Positions 36,230 through 44,931 of a stretch of 62,628 nucleotides of DNA are shown here, in pieces. Under the pieces are notes generated by a model, which worked only from the letters and a program-made list of their open reading frames with translations, did not search any database and was not told where the DNA came from. The position numbers were made by a program, and so were the translations under genes. The stretch comes from an uncultured Vampirovibrio sp. (GTDB lineage Bacteria > Cyanobacteriota > Vampirovibrionia > Gastranaerophilales > Gastranaerophilaceae): contig CAJTWU010000008.1 of assembly GCA_910579975.1 (NCBI GenBank), positions 1 to 62,628 of the forward strand, written 5' to 3'. Numbering within the stretch: the stretch's first letter is position 1; every line of letters starts with the position of its first letter.

Positions 36230-36863
36230 GCACTTTTGCGTAGTCTTTGTATTCATCTTTTTGGTTTGTTCTTCCAAAGTTTGCATTGTGAATACGCCTG
36301 TTACAAGAAACAAAATCGACTTTTTTGATTTGCAGCCCGGCTTTTTTAAGTCGGGTTGTTAAGTCTATAACATCACCTGTAATAATGTCTTCTCTAAAAT
36401 CTCCTACAAGATTAAACACTTCTTTTTTAAAAAGAGTAGAACCTGTTAAAATTCCCCAGAACGGACGTAATTTTACATATTTTGATTGTTCAGGTGTATC
36501 AGGAGAGCAAAAATCTTTAAGTTGTGCCATTATTATCTTATTGTCGGGAGATTTTTGCATTTCTGAATAAAGTCTTGATAACGAGCCTTCAGTTAAACAA
36601 TCATCCTGATCAATAGTTAACCAGTAATTGCCTTTTGCTTCTTTTATACCGGTATTTTTACCTGCAACTTGTCCTTTATGAATTTTGTTTACAATAACTC
36701 TACAACCCATTTCTTCCGCAATTTGTGCAGTTCTATCCGTAGAAATATCATCTATTACAATAATTTCATTTGGAAAATCCTGGTTTTTAATGCTTTCAAT
36801 TGTCTCGGCAATATATTTTTCGCCGTTATAGCTTGGAATAACAACAGATATTAAATCTTGCAT
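36204..36863 (-). CDS. Family 2 glycosyltransferase (last gene of modification operon)
   Basis: 219 residues with the GT-A fold: SVVIPSYNGEKYIAETI at the N-terminus, IIVIDDISTDRT for nucleotide binding and WLTIDQDDCLT with the D-x-D-like metal site. It is short compared with the two other GT2 enzymes here. A GGAGG ribosome site precedes the ATG, which overlaps the radical SAM gene by 13 bases. The sugar and acceptor are unknown. Confidence 0.9.
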   Translation of the reverse strand: MQDLISVVIPSYNGEKYIAETIESIKNQDFPNEIIVIDDISTDRTAQIAEEMGCRVIVNKIHKGQVAGKNTGIKEAKGNYWLTIDQDDCLTEGSLSRLYSEMQKSPDNKIIMAQLKDFCSPDTPEQSKYVKLRPFWGILTGSTLFKKEVFNLVGDFREDIITGDVIDLTTRLKKAGLQIKKVDFVSCNRRIHNANFGRTNQKDEYKDYAKVLRERLLQK

Positions 36864-37843
36864 ACTTCCTCCACTTGTTCACCCACAGGAAGTCCGTAAA
36901 CAATATTTTCTGTGTGACAATAATTGCAAAATGCTGAATATGGTTTTGCGTAGAATTTGATAATTTCATCTGCAAGTTTGCGTGAACTCTTTTTCTCTCT
37001 TATATTTACAAGTTCGGATTTGATATCATGAGTTAATTCCATTGTTCTTGAGATAAATACAGATAATGTACATTGTGTTAAAATCCCATCGCAAAGCATT
37101 TGACAATATTGTCCCCAGCAATTATCAAATATTCTTCTCATTTTTTCAGGATTTTGCTGGTCACAATATAATTCTGGCATTGATTGGAAGGTCATTCTAT
37201 CACCGTCTTCTTGCGGATGTGAGAATAAAATCCCGTGTTCGCTTAAAATTTGTTTATATTCTTTATATTTTACTCTAAGTCCGTTTTTTAATTTTGCATC
37301 ACGATAATCAGAGAGTTGAACTGCAAATTTCTTGTTCTTCATTACTTTTAAAAGTTCTTCTGTTAAACTCATTGTACAATTAGTTGCTAAGAAAATGTGA
37401 TGTATTTTTCTCTTTGAACAAGCATATTTAATCATTTTTGCCAGATCTTTAGCAAGTAATGGTTCTCCGCCTACAAATCCGAAGTAATCAATATAATCAA
37501 CTGCTTTTAACAATGTATCAATATCCTTTTTGAACATTTCAAATGATACCGGCTTAAAATGTGTCTTCTCGTTAAAATAAGGGATAAAAGTATTACAATG
37601 TTTGCAATTCATAGTGCATTTAGTAGTAACAACGTATTCCAGACAAGGAACAACAGCTTTTCTAGAAATCATGAATTTAAGTTTTTGAACTTTATAGTAC
37701 ATGTTTTCGGGACTGAAATTCTTTTTCAAAAACTGCATTAACGGGCGTTTGAACGGTAATGTACTGTTCCAGCCGATATTAGCTGTTCTCCAAACCAGTT
37801 TTAGATTATTTTTTTTGTAATTTTTCCATTCTGTTTTATTCAT
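36851..37843 (-). CDS. Radical SAM protein of the modification operon
   Basis: 330 residues. The cluster motif is C76-x3-C80-x2-C83 (TTKCTMNCKHCNTF), followed by the GFVGGEPLL SAM-binding motif. The C-terminal third carries further cysteines (DNCWGQYCQMLCDG, QCTLS, FCNYCH), which suggests extra iron-sulfur clusters of the SPASM/twitch kind used in peptide-modifying enzymes. The N-terminal 65 residues are basic and helical. Preceded by AAGGAGT and overlapping DUF4422 by eight bases. Related enzymes also sit in surface-polysaccharide clusters, so peptide modification is only one option. Confidence 0.85.
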   Translation of the reverse strand: MNKTEWKNYKKNNLKLVWRTANIGWNSTLPFKRPLMQFLKKNFSPENMYYKVQKLKFMISRKAVVPCLEYVVTTKCTMNCKHCNTFIPYFNEKTHFKPVSFEMFKKDIDTLLKAVDYIDYFGFVGGEPLLAKDLAKMIKYACSKRKIHHIFLATNCTMSLTEELLKVMKNKKFAVQLSDYRDAKLKNGLRVKYKEYKQILSEHGILFSHPQEDGDRMTFQSMPELYCDQQNPEKMRRIFDNCWGQYCQMLCDGILTQCTLSVFISRTMELTHDIKSELVNIREKKSSRKLADEIIKFYAKPYSAFCNYCHTENIVYGLPVGEQVEEVCKI

Positions 37844-38786
37844 TTATAACTCCTTTACCGGCACAAGCCTTTTCTCTCATTTTTGCTAAAATAACATCTT
37901 TCATAGCAAAAAACTGCGGCGGTTCTATTTCTGCAACTGGAACTTCAAGATATTTCAAATCTGGGTTTTGCATAAGCTTGTACAAATAAAATCCAGTTAG
38001 GCGTTCAAAAATAAATGCTATATCTCTAAGTTCTGCACCTTTTGATTTTGGTATAACTTTTTCTGTTAATGCTTGTTCATCAGTTTCGAGAAAGTCTATT
38101 AACAAATCATCAAATTTTATTGTTGCATTAACAGTAATTCTTTCTTTATGTGTTTCAAGAAGACTAAAAAGAATTTTAAAAATCCACTCGCAAAATGAGT
38201 TAAATAAATCTTTTTTTAGAATATATATTTCAAAGAAATATCCGCTTTTTCCTTCAAAATAGTGGTTAAATAATCCAAGATCTTCTGGAAAATTTAACTG
38301 AAGAGTTTCAATCATTACATCATATAATTCTTGTCCATGAGCGCAGATAAACTGCTCTTTTAATGTTTTGCCGAAACTTTTTTGTGCCGGAGCAATAAAA
38401 TCAAAATTGTCTAAATTTTCAAGATAATTAGGTTTAAGAAGTCTTCTGTATCCAAAAGAACCAAAGTACTCGGGATTTCCTATGCTCTGGTAATTCTTCC
38501 ATGCTTTATATGTACCTGTTAAAAATCCTATGCGTCGATTTTCGTGTGAAATGTTACCGTCAAAATCATTATCTCCTATACAGTTTTCGTAAAGCCACTT
38601 TAAATTCTCTTCGCTGATTTTGCCATCCTTAGAAGAGTCTTGTGCAACAGCTCTTCCAAGATGAATAGGAACTAAAATTTCACTTTTAAAAAGATATGAC
38701 GGCTTAATATAACTAACAAAAATTTTTATTTTGTTTTCCATTGAGTCATATTTTTTATAGCCCGCTAGTAGTTGTTCTTCAAGCAT
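37836..38786 (-). CDS. DUF4422 domain protein (capsule-type glycosyltransferase-like)
   Basis: 316 residues. IKIFVSYIKPSYL, PIHLGRA, the IGDNDFDGNIS stretch, TGTYKAWKN and FGSFGYRRLLKP follow the DUF4422 pattern seen in capsular and exopolysaccharide clusters. Thought to be a glycosyltransferase, but the reaction is not established. AAGGAGA lies before the ATG, which overlaps the upstream glycosyltransferase stop by eight bases. Confidence 0.88.
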   Translation of the reverse strand: MLEEQLLAGYKKYDSMENKIKIFVSYIKPSYLFKSEILVPIHLGRAVAQDSSKDGKISEENLKWLYENCIGDNDFDGNISHENRRIGFLTGTYKAWKNYQSIGNPEYFGSFGYRRLLKPNYLENLDNFDFIAPAQKSFGKTLKEQFICAHGQELYDVMIETLQLNFPEDLGLFNHYFEGKSGYFFEIYILKKDLFNSFCEWIFKILFSLLETHKERITVNATIKFDDLLIDFLETDEQALTEKVIPKSKGAELRDIAFIFERLTGFYLYKLMQNPDLKYLEVPVAEIEPPQFFAMKDVILAKMREKACAGKGVINE

Positions 38787-39651
38787 ACAATAACTGTCTC
38801 CTTTTTAGTAAAAACTTAGCTTTCATTTCATAAGGAATTTTTTCTATAGTTTGATTGAAATATTTTTCTTTCAAATCTTCAAATTTACACTCATTTAGTA
38901 ACTCTATAAGTAAATCAGAATTCATTTTTTCGAAAATAAATTCATAAAGAAAATTATAAATAATATTGTAGTTATCCTTAGATAAACTGTTTTTATTTAT
39001 TTCCATCATAATAAGTTGCATAGATTTTTTAAGATTGTCTAAGTTAATTTGTTTACTTAAAGAATTATCATTTTGTGAATAAAAATATTTAGCCTCATTC
39101 TCAATCCTGATTTTATGTGCATTAATCAATGCTTTTATACTAAAAAAAGGATCTTCAAAGTAATTTATACCTTCAGGGAAATGTATTTCATTATCCCATA
39201 TAAAAGAAGTTTTATAGATTGCAGATGTAAACCCGTAATAAAAATAGGATTTATTTTCAGCTATTTTTTTATTCATATCATAAAACGGTGTAGTTACTTT
39301 AGTATCAGCATCAATTATATTTCCTTTTACGATATCAGCTCTTTTCGAGTTATTATAAAGAATTTCGTAAAAATCTGCTGCAATATAATCATCCGAATCT
39401 ACAAAACCAAGATATTCTCCGCAAGCTTTTTCAATTCCAATATTGCGCGCAAAGGAAGCTCCTTTATTTTCTTCCAGATTAACAATTTTGACATTATATT
39501 CTTTTAAAATATCAAGAGAATTGTCTGTAGAACAATCATTAATGCATATTGTTTCAATGTCTGATAGTGTTTGATTACAAACACTATCAAGACATCTTTT
39601 TAGAAAGTTTTCTGCATTGTAGACAGGTATGATTACAGAAACTTTCGGCAT
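38779..39651 (-). CDS. Family 2 glycosyltransferase
   Basis: 290 residues from ATG 39651, which overlaps the PqqD-like stop by one base (TAATG). A longer in-frame start at 39726 would lie inside that gene and add a non-homologous head, so I reject it. GT-A signatures: KVSVIIPVYNAENFLKRCLDS, CINDCSTDNS, NKGASFARN and YLGFVDSDDYI (D-x-D). The middle enzyme of three GT2 proteins in the operon. Confidence 0.92.
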   Translation of the reverse strand: MPKVSVIIPVYNAENFLKRCLDSVCNQTLSDIETICINDCSTDNSLDILKEYNVKIVNLEENKGASFARNIGIEKACGEYLGFVDSDDYIAADFYEILYNNSKRADIVKGNIIDADTKVTTPFYDMNKKIAENKSYFYYGFTSAIYKTSFIWDNEIHFPEGINYFEDPFFSIKALINAHKIRIENEAKYFYSQNDNSLSKQINLDNLKKSMQLIMMEINKNSLSKDNYNIIYNFLYEFIFEKMNSDLLIELLNECKFEDLKEKYFNQTIEKIPYEMKAKFLLKRRQLLYA

Positions 39652-40115
39652 TACACTTCTGCTTTCTTTTCTCTGATAGCTGTTTCTTCTTTTGTGTAAC
39701 CTATTGAGGATTTTTCTGGAGTCCATCCAGTTTCTTCTTTTACTTCATGGATAGGATCTGCAAGAAGAAGTTCTTGAGCATCATTGTATTCTTTGAGGTT
39801 AATAGCAAAATCTTCAATATTTGCCGGTAAATTTACAATACCATCGTTATCTTCTGATTTAATAATAAGCTCTTTTTCCAGCATTGCATAAATAAAATTA
39901 TTAAATTCTTGTTCAATATTAGCGGGAGCTGCCTGCATTGATTTTAGAGCAGCAAGAATGGTTTCAGCAGGTGCTCCGCTAATAATATTTTCGTAAACGA
40001 TTGTAGCAAGTTCATTCATTCCATAATATATTCCTGTTTCAGAATTAATAATAATTGCAATGCCGTCTGTTACATCTGCAAACATTTTTTCATCATTTAA
40101 TACATAATTTGTCAT
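39651..40115 (-). CDS. PqqD-like protein with a C-terminal extension
   Basis: 154 residues. The first 90 (MTNYVLNDEKMFADVTDGIAI, INSETGIYYGMNELATIVYE, a helical end) match the PqqD fold, the RiPP recognition element that binds leader peptides and presents them to modifying enzymes. The last 60 residues are an acidic tail (NDAQELLLADPIHEVKEE, then TGWTPEKSS) that PqqD itself lacks. It sits between an HPr-kinase-like and a glycosyltransferase gene with overlaps on both sides and has a strong GAAGGAGA ribosome site. No precursor peptide was found nearby; the tail itself could serve as a substrate or docking element. Confidence 0.85.
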   Translation of the reverse strand: MTNYVLNDEKMFADVTDGIAIIINSETGIYYGMNELATIVYENIISGAPAETILAALKSMQAAPANIEQEFNNFIYAMLEKELIIKSEDNDGIVNLPANIEDFAINLKEYNDAQELLLADPIHEVKEETGWTPEKSSIGYTKEETAIREKKAEV

Positions 40116-41217
40116 GTTCTATCTCCTTCATAAAATCTTTTAAATACTCTACGTTTTTATATATATTTGGACACAAATTAATCTTATAAAACTCAAAATC
40201 TTTTACAAAACTCATGAGTTTTTTTACTGTTTTAATATCATGTCTGTCTTGTGTCTGAATAATTGTTGAATGAATTAAATGTGTTATTGCACGTCCTTTT
40301 TCCTGATTTGTACAGCGAGTAATACTTGGTTCAGGATTATTTGTAATTTCCGGGAACATACAAATATTAATCGGATAATGTTTTTTAAACTGTTTATGAT
40401 AATTTGAAATGTTAATAACATATTTATCTTTTCTGGCATTATTAGAAACAAATCTTGTACCTTCAAGTTCATTATATAACTCGTTATACATTCTTGGTGA
40501 AAGTGTAATTATTGAATAAATTGGATGGGAATAAAGCTTATCTTCGTCTTTTTCCAAAACTAAATAATCATCCGAAACGTATTCAAATCCTTTCATCATT
40601 GCAAGAACGGCAAGAGTTGATTTTCCTCTTTGTCCGCGTGCGCAAAATAAAATTCCTTGATTATCCATCCCTACAACAGCACCGTGAACGAGGTTGGAGG
40701 TTTCGGTTTTAACAATTTTATTGAACATTTGGACAAAAATATGTCCTTCCTTAATAAATTCTTCAGGTTCAAGATTACGAACTCCGTAATAGTATGTGTT
40801 TGTGTTCTTGTCATAAGCATTGAAGAATCCTCTGAACGGGTCAATATCAAATATAGGATTGTGTTTTGAATATTCTTCATCAATAATGCTTATTTGATAT
40901 TGTTTTTGCTTTGAAGCAAGCAATTCTATTCTTAGTCTTAAATTTTCACGCGGAGTAAAATCAGGACTGATTTTTGCCGGCAATCCTTCAAAATCGTCTT
41001 CTTCCCAAACAATAAGTGTTGCATCATATTTTACAGCTTCATTTTTTAAACTATAAGTTAACTGTTTTTCAATAAGTGGTATAAATTTATCGGATAAACA
41101 AATTAAACGAACAATTTTACAACCCAAATCGATATATTTTGTGCAAGACACATTTTTAGTGTCTAAATACATGTTTACACCTTCAATATATTTATCACTA
41201 AGATTTTTTATAATCAT
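40093..41217 (-). CDS. HPr-kinase-like P-loop protein
   Basis: 374 residues. The second half has the HprK-type fold: LVHGAVVG (177-184), P-loop GQRGKST (195-201) and the VSDDYLVL acidic motif (215-222). The N-terminal half is not recognised. Homologues beside PqqD-like and nucleotidyltransferase genes occur in lasso-peptide clusters such as paeninodin, where the kinase phosphorylates the peptide. AGGAG lies just before the ATG; it overlaps the nucleotidyltransferase by 20 bases and the PqqD-like gene by 23. The substrate here is unknown. Confidence 0.85.
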   Translation of the reverse strand: MIIKNLSDKYIEGVNMYLDTKNVSCTKYIDLGCKIVRLICLSDKFIPLIEKQLTYSLKNEAVKYDATLIVWEEDDFEGLPAKISPDFTPRENLRLRIELLASKQKQYQISIIDEEYSKHNPIFDIDPFRGFFNAYDKNTNTYYYGVRNLEPEEFIKEGHIFVQMFNKIVKTETSNLVHGAVVGMDNQGILFCARGQRGKSTLAVLAMMKGFEYVSDDYLVLEKDEDKLYSHPIYSIITLSPRMYNELYNELEGTRFVSNNARKDKYVINISNYHKQFKKHYPINICMFPEITNNPEPSITRCTNQEKGRAITHLIHSTIIQTQDRHDIKTVKKLMSFVKDFEFYKINLCPNIYKNVEYLKDFMKEIEHDKLCIK

Positions 41218-42370
41218 TTTTTTCTCCTGTTACTAAACTTATTAATTTTGGATGGTTTCTAAAACTTTTTAGAATAATGTATTTGGGTTTAAGAAGCAGA
41301 TATTCTCCCCATTGCTTAGGATTTTTTAGTACATCCTTGAATTTCATTGCACGGCATTTTGTCCTTATATCTTCAAGGAAAAATCGTTTATACATAACCT
41401 TTTGTGAATACTCGTTTGTTTCTTTTTCAAACGGCATATCATTTTCAGGCAAAATATTTGAAGAAAGTTTGTTAATGAATTTTATTGCAAAATTCAATTG
41501 AACTTCTGTTCTTGTTTTGCGGGCATTTTCTTTAACAATGTTCCAGTTAAAATCAGGAGTTGTTTCTAAGAAAAATTTACAATCATATACAGTATATAAA
41601 ATACCCGCCTGACTTGTTTTATCACGTAAGTTTTTAGCAAGATTAACCAGTGCAATAAACATCATATCTTCTGAAGATGGAATTAATGACTTAACTCCAA
41701 AAACGGTTTCATATCTTGCACGTTTGAACAAACCTTCTACAAAATTTTTTTCATGACCGCTTCCCATATACACAAATTTGTGTAAATCAACAGTTCCTTC
41801 GCCATTTTCATCGTGAAAATCTATGGAATGAATATCAATTTTTTCGTAAGTGTAACCTAGATTACTTATGATATCAGCACATTTCATAAAATCTTTTTCA
41901 GGAATAACAATATCAATATCATTCATTACTCTAGGTAATTCTTGACGAAGATATTTCATTGCACCTCCTTTTAAAATAAGAGGTTCAATCCCATTTTTAT
42001 TTAGAGCTTTACCAATTTTAGTGTAATGTGCAATTGTCTTCAAATTTCTAAATCTAAAGAAATTTAAAAGTCCTTTTAAACGTGGTTCTTCGTATTCGGT
42101 GAATTTTAAATTTGGGTGTCTTTTTATAAAATATGCCAGCATTAATGACTTTGAAGCCTCTTTTTTCTCAATATCCCATTTACTAAGAAGTTTATCTAAA
42201 TCTTCTTGAATTGGATTTGCTTCAAAAGTTAGATTTAATAATTCTTTTTCTTCTTCTGCAAGTATTTCGTTATAAAAATTTTCAATTAAAGCATCTGTTA
42301 TAGATATTTTTTTATTTAAATATCCGCTTTTGTTAATTTCCTCTATTTCTTTATTCCATAAAATAGGCAT
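41198..42370 (-). CDS. Nucleotidyltransferase family protein (NTP_transf_5 type)
   Basis: 390 residues. ILKGGAMKY (132-140) and NDIDIVIP (150-157, with Asp151 and Asp153 as metal ligands) are the signature of the NTP_transf_5 nucleotidyltransferases that accompany PqqD-like and HprK-like proteins. A His/Asp-rich stretch (IDFHDENGEGTVDLH) follows. The role of the family is unclear: transfer of a nucleotide to a peptide phosphate or sugar is a hypothesis. ACGGAGAG precedes the ATG. Confidence 0.85.
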   Translation of the reverse strand: MPILWNKEIEEINKSGYLNKKISITDALIENFYNEILAEEEKELLNLTFEANPIQEDLDKLLSKWDIEKKEASKSLMLAYFIKRHPNLKFTEYEEPRLKGLLNFFRFRNLKTIAHYTKIGKALNKNGIEPLILKGGAMKYLRQELPRVMNDIDIVIPEKDFMKCADIISNLGYTYEKIDIHSIDFHDENGEGTVDLHKFVYMGSGHEKNFVEGLFKRARYETVFGVKSLIPSSEDMMFIALVNLAKNLRDKTSQAGILYTVYDCKFFLETTPDFNWNIVKENARKTRTEVQLNFAIKFINKLSSNILPENDMPFEKETNEYSQKVMYKRFFLEDIRTKCRAMKFKDVLKNPKQWGEYLLLKPKYIILKSFRNHPKLISLVTGEKNDYKKS

Positions 42371-42382
42371 TAAATCTCTCCG

Positions 42383-43240
42383 TTAGCAACTCTTAATTAA
42401 ACATGGTATTATTCCAAATAAATAATGCTTTTCTGTTCTAAGACTTTCTTTTATTTTCCATAAAGTTACACCCATAATTTTTTTTTCAGATTTAATTGCC
42501 CAGAATTCACAATCCCGAATTTTTGCATTGTGTTCTTTTAAGAAATCTAATACTTGTCTTCGTGCATAATTTTTGTCAGCATTATGATTATTTTTTTGTT
42601 TTACAGTTGAGTTTGTTCTTCTGTAATAGTAGTAATTTACGTCCGGTACAGTTACTACTGAATTTGCATAATATACGGCTTTAAGAGTATAGATTTTATC
42701 TTCACAATATACTCCTTCAGGCCAAACAATATCATTTTTTTCAAGAAATTCTCTACGATAAATTTTGTTTGTAGGGCATTCATTTTTAGATTGTTTGCAA
42801 ACATCAAGCTTGTTTTGAAGGCTTGAATAAATACCCTCTTTATGGATATCAAGTCTTTTTTTTGTTTTGCCATTTCCTATTCTAATATTTGTTGCAAGTG
42901 CAATATCAGAATCGTATTTTTTTGCAGTAAGGTAAAGTTTTTCGAAATAATCATTATCTATCCAGTCATCAGAATCAACATAACCTATATATTCACCTTG
43001 AGCAGCTTTTACGCCTTTGTTTCTAGCAGCACCTTGCTTTAAGTTTTGTTGCTCAATTACTTTAATGTGTGGATAATTTTTTGCATATTGCTTAAGGATT
43101 TTAGCTGAATTATCCGTTGAGCCGTCATTAACACATATAATTTCAATATCTTTTAAAGTTTGATTTACCAGACTCTGAAGACACTTTTCAAGATATTCTT
43201 CAGTATTATAAACTGGTACAATAACAGAAATTTTTACCAT
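42383..43240 (-). CDS. Family 2 glycosyltransferase (first gene of modification operon)
   Basis: 285 residues with the GT-A signatures KISVIVPVYNTEEYLEKC, CVNDGSTDNSAK, QGAARNKGV and YIGYVDSDDWI (D-x-D). It has strong similarity to the GT2 at 38779 in layout. GAGGAAG precedes the ATG. It heads the eight-gene operon and faces the divergent XRE regulator across a 209-base region containing repeated ATAGTAT sites. Confidence 0.92.
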   Translation of the reverse strand: MVKISVIVPVYNTEEYLEKCLQSLVNQTLKDIEIICVNDGSTDNSAKILKQYAKNYPHIKVIEQQNLKQGAARNKGVKAAQGEYIGYVDSDDWIDNDYFEKLYLTAKKYDSDIALATNIRIGNGKTKKRLDIHKEGIYSSLQNKLDVCKQSKNECPTNKIYRREFLEKNDIVWPEGVYCEDKIYTLKAVYYANSVVTVPDVNYYYYRRTNSTVKQKNNHNADKNYARRQVLDFLKEHNAKIRDCEFWAIKSEKKIMGVTLWKIKESLRTEKHYLFGIIPCLIKSC

Positions 43241-43347
43241 ATATTTACTTCCTCTTTCAAGTTTTTAGCATGAACTTATTTGATAAAATATCGGTCAAAT
43301 GGCTATATTAAATTTCTTATTTAACTTTAAAAAATAATATACATTAT

Positions 43348-43383
43348 ATAGTATAACAATAATAGTATACTATGCAATAGTAT
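43348..43383. promoter_or_regulatory. ATAGTAT repeats, likely XRE operator
   Basis: Direct copies of ATAGTAT start at 43348, 43362 and 43377 (spacing 14 and 15 bases). The middle copy forms a perfect 12-base palindrome, ATAGTATACTAT (43362-43373). The array lies midway between the divergent modification operon and the XRE gene, the classic place for a regulator's operator. The rest of 43241-43449 is AT-rich with no frame. Confidence 0.6.
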
Positions 43384-43449
43384 GTAAACGGCTTTAATCT
43401 ACAATTTTATATGATTATATTTTCTTCTTGAATTTCTGATAATAAAACT

Positions 43450-43764
43450 ATGAGTAATATTAAATTTTTGTTAGGTCAAAGAATTCGTGAATTACGTAGG
43501 TCAAAAGGACTTACTCAAGAAAAATTGGCTGAACTTGTAGGTATTGGAACTGCTAATATAAGTTATATTGAGACTGGTAAATTTGCACCATCAATAGAGA
43601 ATTTTGAGAAAATAGCAAATGCTTTAGGTGTACAGCCTGTAGAGTTGTATATGTTTGAGCCTTTAAAATCTCCTAATGAGCTTAAAGCAGAATTATTTGA
43701 AGCAATAGAGAATAATGAAAAACTTCTAAGGTTAGTTTATAAGTTTTATCTTTCGGTAAAATAA
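43450..43764 (+). CDS. XRE-family helix-turn-helix regulator
   Basis: 104 residues. The N-terminal 65 residues form a Cro/CI-type domain (GQRIRELRRSKGLTQEKLAE, IGTANISYIETGKFAPS, FEKIANALGV) with a short helical tail. DNA-binding regulator, probably dimeric and autoregulated through the ATAGTAT palindrome beside it, and likely controlling the divergent modification operon. That link is inferred from position. Confidence 0.88.
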   Translation: MSNIKFLLGQRIRELRRSKGLTQEKLAELVGIGTANISYIETGKFAPSIENFEKIANALGVQPVELYMFEPLKSPNELKAELFEAIENNEKLLRLVYKFYLSVK

Positions 43765-43847
43765 TATCAAAATATTCTCCTTCTCGGGAATAAAAAAATA
43801 TTATAGCTGGTTATATTCTATGATATGCTATAGAAGGAGAGTTTATT

Positions 43848-44243
43848 ATGAACAAAAACATTGCAGCTATTTTACTTATTTTTTTAGTACCATTGGGTTT
43901 ATATTGGGGTCTTACCAGAGATAAATCGGTAGGAGTATTACCGGGTATAGCTTCAAATGGTGCAGAAATTATTAAATTTTCATCTCCAATGTGTTATGAG
44001 TGCCAGGAGTTGGAAAAAATCTTTAATGAAGTTTATCCGGCTTATTCTGGTAAAGTTAATTTAAGAAAAATTGATGTAACACAAAAGAGTGGTGAAACTC
44101 AAAAATTAATCAAGCAATATGAAGTTAAACTTGTTCCAACATGTATTTTTAAAGATGCGACTGGAACTGTTATAAGAAGAACAGAAGGTTCAATTCAGCC
44201 TAAAATTTTAGAAAATTATATGAAGGAACAGATAAATGGATAA
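43848..44243 (+). CDS. Membrane-anchored thioredoxin-like protein
   Basis: 131 residues. An N-terminal membrane anchor (IAAILLIFLVPLGLYWGL, 5-22) is followed by a thioredoxin fold with the active site C49-Y-E-C52 (SSPMCYECQEL) and the cis-proline region KLVPTCIFKD. It probably shuttles electrons on the outer face of the membrane. The stop overlaps the start of the CcdA-like gene by eight bases, which fits a thioredoxin/CcdA pair. Confidence 0.88.
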   Translation: MNKNIAAILLIFLVPLGLYWGLTRDKSVGVLPGIASNGAEIIKFSSPMCYECQELEKIFNEVYPAYSGKVNLRKIDVTQKSGETQKLIKQYEVKLVPTCIFKDATGTVIRRTEGSIQPKILENYMKEQING

Positions 44244-44931
44244 TTTAATGCAATCATTTTCAGGTGGTGCCTGGTATTTAATGCTTGTTGCCTCATTTGT
44301 CGGCGGGGTTCTTGCTTCAATTTCGCCATGCTCACTTGCAATGCTGCCTTTAATTATAGGATATGTTGGCGGATATTCTAAGGAGACTCCGTTTAGAACA
44401 TTCTTACAGCTATGCTGCTTCATATTAGGAACAGCAATTGTATTTACGCTAATAGGAATTGCATGTGCTCTTACGGGTTCTGTTTTCGCCTCGGCTATGG
44501 GCGGTTATTTTACTGTGCTTGTTGCATCGTTATTATTGGTCATGGGTTTAAAACTACTTGGGGTATTAGATTTTGAAACTCCTACAATAATTAAGGCTAT
44601 GCCGCAAAATACAACAAATTCTATTTTTGTGTATCCTGTTTTATTGGGTATAACATTTGCTTTAGCCGGTACTCCATGTTCTACGCCAATTTTAGCGGGT
44701 ATAATGGCATTTGCTGCTATGGGTAAAAATATTGCATTAGCAATTATAATGCTATTCTTATTTGCGTTAGGACAGGGTGTTATCCTTATATTAGCGGGAT
44801 TATTTACTTCTGGACTAAAAAATATGAAATCACTTGCTGCTTTTACAGAAGGTTTATTAAAAGTTAGCGGGGGATTATTGGTATTGGTCGCAATATTTTT
44901 ATACTGGAAAACTTTTGCGCCATTAGTTTAG
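44236..44931 (+). CDS. CcdA/DsbD-type transmembrane electron transporter
   Basis: 231 residues, about six membrane helices, with the paired cysteines of this family: SPCS (Cys32) and TPCST (about Cys142). It carries reducing power from cytoplasmic thioredoxin across the membrane to the thioredoxin-like protein encoded just upstream. The usual roles are cytochrome c maturation or reduction of outer-surface disulfides; no cytochrome genes are in the window. Its end overlaps the convergent gene by nine bases. Confidence 0.9.
   Translation: MDNLMQSFSGGAWYLMLVASFVGGVLASISPCSLAMLPLIIGYVGGYSKETPFRTFLQLCCFILGTAIVFTLIGIACALTGSVFASAMGGYFTVLVASLLLVMGLKLLGVLDFETPTIIKAMPQNTTNSIFVYPVLLGITFALAGTPCSTPILAGIMAFAAMGKNIALAIIMLFLFALGQGVILILAGLFTSGLKNMKSLAAFTEGLLKVSGGLLVLVAIFLYWKTFAPLV

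Noticed and set aside
39652..39726. Longer start for the glycosyltransferase at 38779
   Set aside because: Would lie inside the PqqD-like gene; the GT fold begins at the ATG that overlaps its stop by one base.
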